Assembly (NCBI GenBank): GCA_014529385.2
Contig: CM043962.1
Span: 126,756,970 to 126,820,969 of the forward strand
DNA length: 64,000 nt
Direction of reading: 5' to 3'
Source: Adiantum capillus-veneris
Taxonomy: Eukaryota > Streptophyta > Polypodiopsida > Polypodiales > Pteridaceae
Shown here: positions 58,321 to 64,000 of the stretch, piece by piece
How the letters are laid out: the number at the start of each line of letters is the position of its first letter
Position numbering within the stretch: the first letter of the stretch is position 1
Made by a program: the position numbers and the translations under genes
Notes under the pieces: generated by a model
What the model saw: the letters and a program-made list of their open reading frames with translations, nothing else
Told to the model about the DNA's origin: nothing
Database searches by the model: none

Positions 58321-58578
58321 ATTTCCACAAGACCTTGTGCCAGATAAAGTCATCAAAGAAGCTTATGCATATAGGATGTCCCAACATTGGACATATTCAT
58401 TAGACACTCTTTTTGCTTCCACCTATTCACCTTGAGCGGACTACAGCATGCAAACCAACTTCCCATATTGCTACCCTTATATTTGTTGCCATCTTATTTC
58501 TATATCCATCAGCAAATAATCTCCTTAGTACTTATTAATATATCCCATTTTCAAAAGTACTCCAATAATGCGCATATC

Positions 58579-58620
58579 CCAAAGGTAATTTTTTCTCTTC
58601 GTTGGTTTTTTTCCCTTTGG
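58579..58620 (+). repeat. CCAAAGG...CCTTTGG hairpin
   Basis: Counterpart of the hairpin at 15821-15863, again followed by tcatcca and agaccctaat, about 310 bp before the 3' LTR. Confidence 0.6.
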
Positions 58621-58933
58621 TCATCCAAGTATTAGACCCTAATTTAGATCCTCACTTCTTTACTTCTCTTATACAAACTTCTAATAAATACAAAAGCCTC
58701 TCCATGATATACTACAATGGACAAATGCAACATCATCTCTCATACTAGAGACAAACTTGGACATTCAAGATGTTGTAGCGGAATGAACCTCGTCAAAAAT
58801 TCATTAACACATGAAGACAATACATCCCATTGACAAACTGGCTGACAATCTTCCAACCTTCACAGACACTTCTCAATAGTGCCCGAGGATGGGCACTATT
58901 GAGAGGATGGGCACTAAAATTGAAAGGGGGGAA

Positions 58934-59220
58934 TGTTAAATCAGCCAACATCAGTTAACAAAAGTTGTTAAAGGCCCAAGCCTTGCAAATGTACATCAAA
59001 GACAAATGCAAAGAAGCAATAAAGATCGGGTTATATATTTTTTATATTTTTCTAAAACATCCTTGTATTGTAGATTCCCAATTTATTTCAAGCCATTACA
59101 ATGATTATAATGTGTTATGGGCTCAATAAGAGTTCCAAGCTATAAAGAATAGGTCAGTTAGTGTGCGTAGGTTGTAGATTCAGTAAGTTATGTAGCCCTA
59201 AAGGCCTTGGATGTCCTAAC
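58934..59220 (+). repeat. Truncated 3' LTR of the second tRNA-Asp-primed element
   Basis: Matches 54173-54460 with many differences and stops near 59220. Confidence 0.7.
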
Positions 59221-59438
59221 TTTTTCTATTTTTGGGTGCATGCATAACATGCAAATGAAAGTATTTGACCTCAAACCAATGCATCAAGCTCAGTCCCATC
59301 ACATAGACTTACACCTTATCACATCACTTTTCCCATAAGAGACATATGCAATAAATCGTAACACAAAAAAAATCCCCCTTATTCATCTTTGCCTGTATAG
59401 TTTGGGTTGACTAACCATTAGACCCCCATATAAGTTTA
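59221..59438. other. Unassigned spacer
   Basis: 218 bp between a truncated LTR and the next chromovirus LTR. Nothing recognised. Confidence 0.3.
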
Positions 59439-60214
59439 TGGACATCAAACACTTGAAATCGGCTCACCAAAAGAAAACCATAAAACATTTGTGAGCCACT
59501 CATCCAACTCACAATGTCGTATGATACTCCCCTTGGTAGCACCAGTATACGTGTAGGTCACCACGTACAAGGAATGGTTAGTACCTCGCTCTCACGAAAT
59601 GATATTAGCAATGTAAATACATTTATTAGCAAGTTTAATCAAGGTTTTGATTTTCTTAAGTGAGTTCCTTCATCTGATGAATCTATATGGTGGTTCTCCA
59701 AGGAGCCTGGGATCCAAAATTTTGACAGTGCAGTGGGCAGCAAATTGTATTTTGACCATAACTCTTACTTGTACCGAATTTTCACGTGACAAACAAGAAA
59801 AAAAAATGTTCCAAATGATGAGTTCAATATGTGGTTCGAAGGGTTCAAAGGCTGATTCATCGCGGCTTGGGAGATACGATCAAAACAATGTTCCGACCGC
59901 CTACATGAGAAACGAAAAGTGCTTTTTATGCACTTACATGACCATAAACACACCGTGCGCATAAATTAACATGCTAAACATGATGAAAGAAGCATTGACC
60001 ATCCTTATACACATTCAACAAGCTTAAATAAAAGTGATTGTTTTAAGACTAAACCGAACATCCGTCTAACCTACTAAAACATGAAAACGACCTTGCTTTT
60101 CTTTTTAAAACCTTACAACATTGTCAAATAGTATCCTAAACCAAAAAAATTATGAAGTGAGTATCGAAATCTATTCTTATTTTTAAAAGAGAACCCATAA
60201 TTTGGGATTTTACA
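59439..60214 (-). repeat. 3' LTR of chromovirus fragment 2 (internally deleted)
   Basis: 776 bp. Minus-strand start TGTAAAATCCC at 60214 after a purine tract. Both ends match the LTR at 50736-52480, but about 1 kb is missing from the middle (junction near 60010-60040). Confidence 0.7.
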
Positions 60215-61345
60215 TCCTCCCACATTTGAAAAATTTGAGGTGTCCTCACTTCAACAAGAAGTCTGGATAATTTAGTCTCATTACATCATCAGGTTTCCAA
60301 GTAGCATCTTCCTCGAGATATGTTGACCATTTCACAAGGTGTTCAGTGATGGTCCACTTGTGAAGAGGTTTAGTTCTACCTTAAAGAAAAGCTTCAGGGT
60401 ACACTTCAAAAGTTCCATCGATGGAAGTAAATAATAGAGAATTATCAAGAATGTGATTTGGATCAGGTACATACCCCTTGAGTAAGTTGACGTAGGAAAA
60501 CATCATGCACCTTGATATGTTGTGGTAAGAAAAGTCTGTAAGATTGATCAAGGATTCTCTCTGTGATGATAAAAGGTGGACCACAATATTTGGCACAAGA
60601 TTCTTACATTTACACTTTTTTAAAGAGCCAAGTTTGGGTTTCACCCTCAAAAATACCATATCCCCTTCTTCAAAAAGTCGAATTGATCACTTAGACTTAG
60701 TGTAACACTTCTGTCTATCTTGAGCAATTGCTATGTCCTAATGTATGAGGCCCGTCTGCAATTGCATTTCATTCAACATCTTTGGATGCTTGAACCCTTA
60801 TGAGAGGGTCTATCCATTTTAATGGAGTAAGACACTTTTTTCCATATAATGCTTGAAAAGGAGACATTCCAATTGAACCTTGGAGTGAAGAATTATACGC
60901 AAATTCAACCAAATACAAACATTTGGTCCATTTACTCTGCTCATGCATACAATAAGCTCGTAACATATCTTCAATGTTTTCATTGGTTCTCTTTGTTTGC
61001 CCATTAGTTTGAGGATGGTAAGCAATACTACAAACCAATTGGGTTCTTATAGCTAAGAATAAGGCTTTCCAAAAATTTAAGTGAAGTTGCATCACCAACT
61101 GAAATTATACGGCGAGGTAAGTCGTGATACAGAAAGACACCTTTCATGAAAACTTGAGCTATATTCTTTTTTGTAAATGTGGTCTTGATATGGAACAAAC
61201 GAGTCATTTTTGTAAGTATACCAACCACAAAAATAGGGTCATATCCCAGAGATATACGAAGTCTTGTAATGAAATCCATGGATATGCATTCCCATTTTGT
61301 CTGTGGTGCATCAATTGGTTGAAGCTTACCCAGGGTATCAAATTT
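60215..61345 (-). pseudogene. Chromovirus pol fragment 2: integrase and chromodomain
   Basis: Minus strand. Integrase core: MDFITRLRISLGYDPIFVVG (61279 down), DLPRRIISVGDAT, YHPQTNGQTKRTNENIEDML and MSPFQALYGKKC. Then the C-terminal FLRVKPKLGSLKKCKCKNL, VHLLSSQRES and LLKGYVPDPNHI, and a chromodomain-like tail (HLVKWSTYLEEDATWKPDDV, near 60255-60350). Compared with active Ty3 integrases, the Asp of IVSDRDA has become IISVGDA here and the core has frameshifts, so it is dead. The 5' part (reverse transcriptase and upstream) is absent. Confidence 0.85.
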
Positions 61346-62820
61346 TCTCTCAAGAGGTCACTTAGTGTAACATGTTGTGTCACGTACTTTCATGGGCTCT
61401 TTTATAAAACCCTATGTACCAAAATTTTCTCCTTTCCTTATACCCTTTTGTAAATTTCAAATAAATTTATAAATCCCTAGTTGTACATTTATTTTCATGG
61501 GGATGGGATAATACAATCCCTTCATTAAAACTTATATTTCCCTTTTGAAATCACTTTCAAGTGGAATAATATCAACAAACTTTAAAGTTGGCCCAGCAAT
61601 AAAGGCAAGGGGCTTTTAAGTGCCCTCTCTATGGCTCAACCCCTATGACATATGGATGTGGGTGTGTGGGCACAACCCTATAAAACTAGTTGATGTAAGC
61701 ATCAGATTGCAAAAAAAGAAGTGGAATAATAGCAAAAAACTTTTTTGTCATAGTAGCCACATTCCAAGAAAGAGCCTTGTCACAACAAACAAATTTCAAA
61801 ACCAAAAATCATTGAATATACATTTCTGAATGATCATGTTAGGACTTTTTCTAAATAACTTTTGTAGATTGCCTTGTAATTGGATAGTTGTAAATGTGTA
61901 TACATGGCCACAAGCTTTTTGTGTTGTTCTTTAGCTAGTTTGGTCTTTTAGAGATTGTTTAGTAAACTTTTGGTGGAAGTACAAGGTTTCTTGGTTTAGC
62001 ATTTATGATCTCTAGTTTGTTGGCTAGGAAAGGAGCCAAATTACACCACCTTTTTTATTGGCGACTATCACAAAGGTACTCAGATGGCCTCACAATTTGA
62101 AATATCATCAACCTTTTCACATGGTAAAGCACCTTAGAGACCTTGCCCGACATTGAGCAATGATGCTCTCTATCCTCCCATACATGTGTCATCGGTGTGT
62201 GGAATGCCAACTTCTGAGTCTTAGGCATCTAGAGCAAATGAGCTAGACTACTTAATCAAGAAAGATACCTCATGAAGAGTTCTTTGAATAGTAGAGGTCT
62301 TTGATTTTTTTTTTTGTATGTTGGACCTCTAGTACTCAAGAGGATATTTGGTAGCATGTGTATCTCCATTGGAAAAATGGTCCTAGACATCTTTGATTAG
62401 TGTAGTTTATGAATCATGAGAGTGGACCAAATCCCTCTCTAAAGCGGTAGTGAAAGTGGCCTTAATTCTCGTAGAGTAAGCTTGGTTTTGGCTCACAAAT
62501 CTAACATATCCACTCATGTGGTGGTATAGACATGTATCTACTAGTTTATATCTCTAGCTGCTATGATGACGTGCATATCTATCCAATGTCACACCTTGAG
62601 CTATAAGAGAGGTGAGTATCCATGTATCTTGGGCATATGATTAATCCATCATCTGAGATTCAGAGAAGATGGTCTTGATACAAAGCCATCTTTGTCCCCA
62701 AAGCTTGTGAAGGTATCATCCATGTCATACTAGTGTCAACCTAAACCTGGTCGAGTCTAATGATTTTGTTCATCTCAGAATGACTTGAGTCTAATGATTT
62801 TTCTGATGTCAGAATGACTC
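61346..62820. other. Unassigned region
   Basis: About 1.5 kb without a convincing gene, repeat or element on either strand. Short frames (61620-61829 and others) show no recognisable motif. Confidence 0.4.
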
Positions 62821-62826
62821 GAGGAG

Positions 62827-63180
62827 CAAGGGATGAAGCATCAAGAAAATACTAAAATGGGGGCAGCCTATCCAGCTCAAACAAAGATTTTTTTGTTGAT
62901 CTCAAAATAACTCAAGCAAGGGATGAAGCATCAAGAGAATACTTAAATGGGGGCAGCATGTCTAGCTAAAAAACATATGTCATCTATGCATACTAGCAAG
63001 ACTTGTCCAACACGTCTATCAAGAGAAAATGGAAATGGGGACATCCTGTCCAGCTCAAACAATGATGTCATGTATGCATACCAGCAAGACTTGTCCAACA
63101 CGTCTATCAAGAGAAAACGGAAATGGGGACATCCTATCTAGCTCAAACAACTGTGTCATGTGTGCATACTAGCAAGACCT
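62827..63180 (+). repeat. Tandem repeat of ~80-89 bp units (about 4 copies)
   Basis: The phrase gtccaacacgtctatcaaga occurs at about 63004 and 63093, 89 bp apart. More diverged copies (gggatgaagcatcaagagaa, gggggcagcatgtctagct) precede them from 62827. Coding potential is not evident. Confidence 0.75.
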
Positions 63181-63199
63181 GTCCCCCTCCATAGTTACT

Positions 63200-63985
63200 T
63201 GGTGGGAGGACTCTAAGGTGAGTTGTGCAGATGGTAGCCCCTATCTTACCTATCAGAATCTTGTGTGGAATTATGCATAAAAAAGGACTTCCCATTGATC
63301 TCCAATTATCAAATATATACCTTGATCTATCACAAGAGAGCTGACAACACCATCATTGAAAGGGAAACATCATTGTAAATACTCCTTTGAAAACAACCAG
63401 AGCTTCCTTTGCCACATCCATGTGGGCATATCTTTCAATCAATGCGCTCTAAGTGATAACATCCTGGATAGGAAGCTTGTCAAGAACTCTCTTTGCTTAA
63501 GTGTGGATATATCATTCGGCATACATGTCAACCAAGGCATGGTCAAGCTAGAGATGTTCTACAATAATCGATACTAGCAATTTAATCTAGAATTCACTCA
63601 CCCATGTCAACCGTTATTGTGCAATGTCAAATTCCTTCAAGGTCCACGCATATTTGATTGCAATTGGAGAAATGAATTAACTTTGAATCTACTAAAAACA
63701 ACCCACAACTTAGCTGCCATAACGAGATTTGGCATATCCTACAGTAAACGCGCTCCAAGTGAGTACTTGCGAGACATAAATGTCATCAAGAAATTTCTTT
63801 TCTTTTTGGAGGATGTTGTGTTTTGGCCGCTACTTGTCGACAATAGCACTGCCAAGCACTACATACTTCTCCATCATCCCCATGACTAGAAATCTCATCA
63901 TGACTTCCCCCACCCATGTCTAGGCCCCCGAGCTGCAAGCATAGGTGAATGCATCTCAAAGCAAGCCTTCACTTTTCATCTATTG
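63200..63985 (-). pseudogene. Pentatricopeptide-repeat (PPR) protein relic
   Basis: The minus strand reads broken PPR motifs: SAIVDK...DDIYVSQVLTWSAFTVGYAK (near 63840-63690), then ALVDMYAE (near 63540), AKRVLDKLPIQDVITWSALI and ERYAHMDVAKEALVVF (near 63510-63380). The pattern LVDMYAKCG / VFD..P..DV.TW..LI..YA....EAL is typical of plant PLS-type PPR proteins, which act in organelle RNA editing or processing. Stops and shifts interrupt every repeat, and the gene continues beyond the window end. Confidence 0.7.
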
Positions 63986-64000
63986 AGAACATCCCATAGC

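Larger units (their letters stand above)
54173..59220 (+). mobile_element. Second tRNA-Asp-primed, gag-protease-type LTR element, decayed
   Basis: 5' LTR from 54173 (TGTTAATTGAACC) to about 55093. Its 3' LTR starts at 58934 (TGTTAAATCAGCC) after a purine tract (gaaaggggggaa) and is truncated near 59220. LTR text is shared, for example aaaggcccaagccttg and cctaaaggccttggatg. The decayed tRNA-Asp primer site is at 55099-55116. Inside, only a protease relic and a region like that of the element at 1-16 kb are seen, with no reverse transcriptase. It inserted into chromovirus fragment 1. Confidence 0.7.

Overview
The window looks like repeat-rich nuclear DNA of a land plant. It holds LTR retrotransposons primed by initiator-tRNA-Met and tRNA-Asp, a chromodomain Ty3/gypsy lineage, a pentatricopeptide-repeat relic, GT-AG introns and TATA-containing promoters. 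Nothing is bacterial in layout. A non-seed plant with a large genome would fit, but the species cannot be fixed from the sequence. Almost every gene is broken or nested inside another element.

Layout. 1-16.2 kb: a gag-protease-only (non-autonomous, TR-GAG-like) LTR retrotransposon with a tRNA-Asp primer site at 64-81. It is split at 4370-11937 by DNA transposon copy A. 16.2-26.9 kb: an ATGCTAATTAGCAT-type satellite, an inverted repeat, and an FCP1/NIF-type phosphatase-like pseudogene whose last codons carry Ty1/copia copy 1 (19577-25245). 26936-34928: DNA transposon copy B, inserted in the satellite. 35.4-39.45 kb (minus): a transposase-like pseudogene with a satellite-filled intron. 40.6-50.7 kb: a many-exon gene whose motifs suggest a ParB-like domain plus a permuted DNA amino-methyltransferase, interrupted by Ty1/copia copy 2 (43586-48996). 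50.7-61.4 kb: two chromovirus 3' fragments (minus), the first cut by a second tRNA-Asp-primed element. 61.4-64 kb: unassigned DNA, an 89-bp tandem repeat and a PPR relic.

Most notable are the two 7.6-8.0 kb copies (A and B) of one DNA transposon family. They share terminal inverted repeats beginning CATTAGGAAAAATATGG and appear to make only a 1-bp target duplication. Both carry the same four-gene plan: a multi-exon transposase-like gene, then a histone H3-like gene (both plus strand), convergent with two minus-strand genes of unknown function. Copy B keeps an H3-type N-terminal tail (MARTKQTAK) and a histone fold with one stop codon. Copy A keeps an uninterrupted H3 fold, joined by a deletion to the transposase exon. 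The two H3 folds differ at many residues but share residues unlike canonical H3, so the histone probably belongs to the transposon lineage.

How the parts relate: in the transposon, a transposase and a chromatin-type protein are made toward two accessory proteins, one with a short fold that might resemble Alba. Elsewhere the genes are mainly hosts for insertions. Target duplications (AAAGC, GAATG) show the order of nesting, and the original reading frames can often be followed across the insertions.
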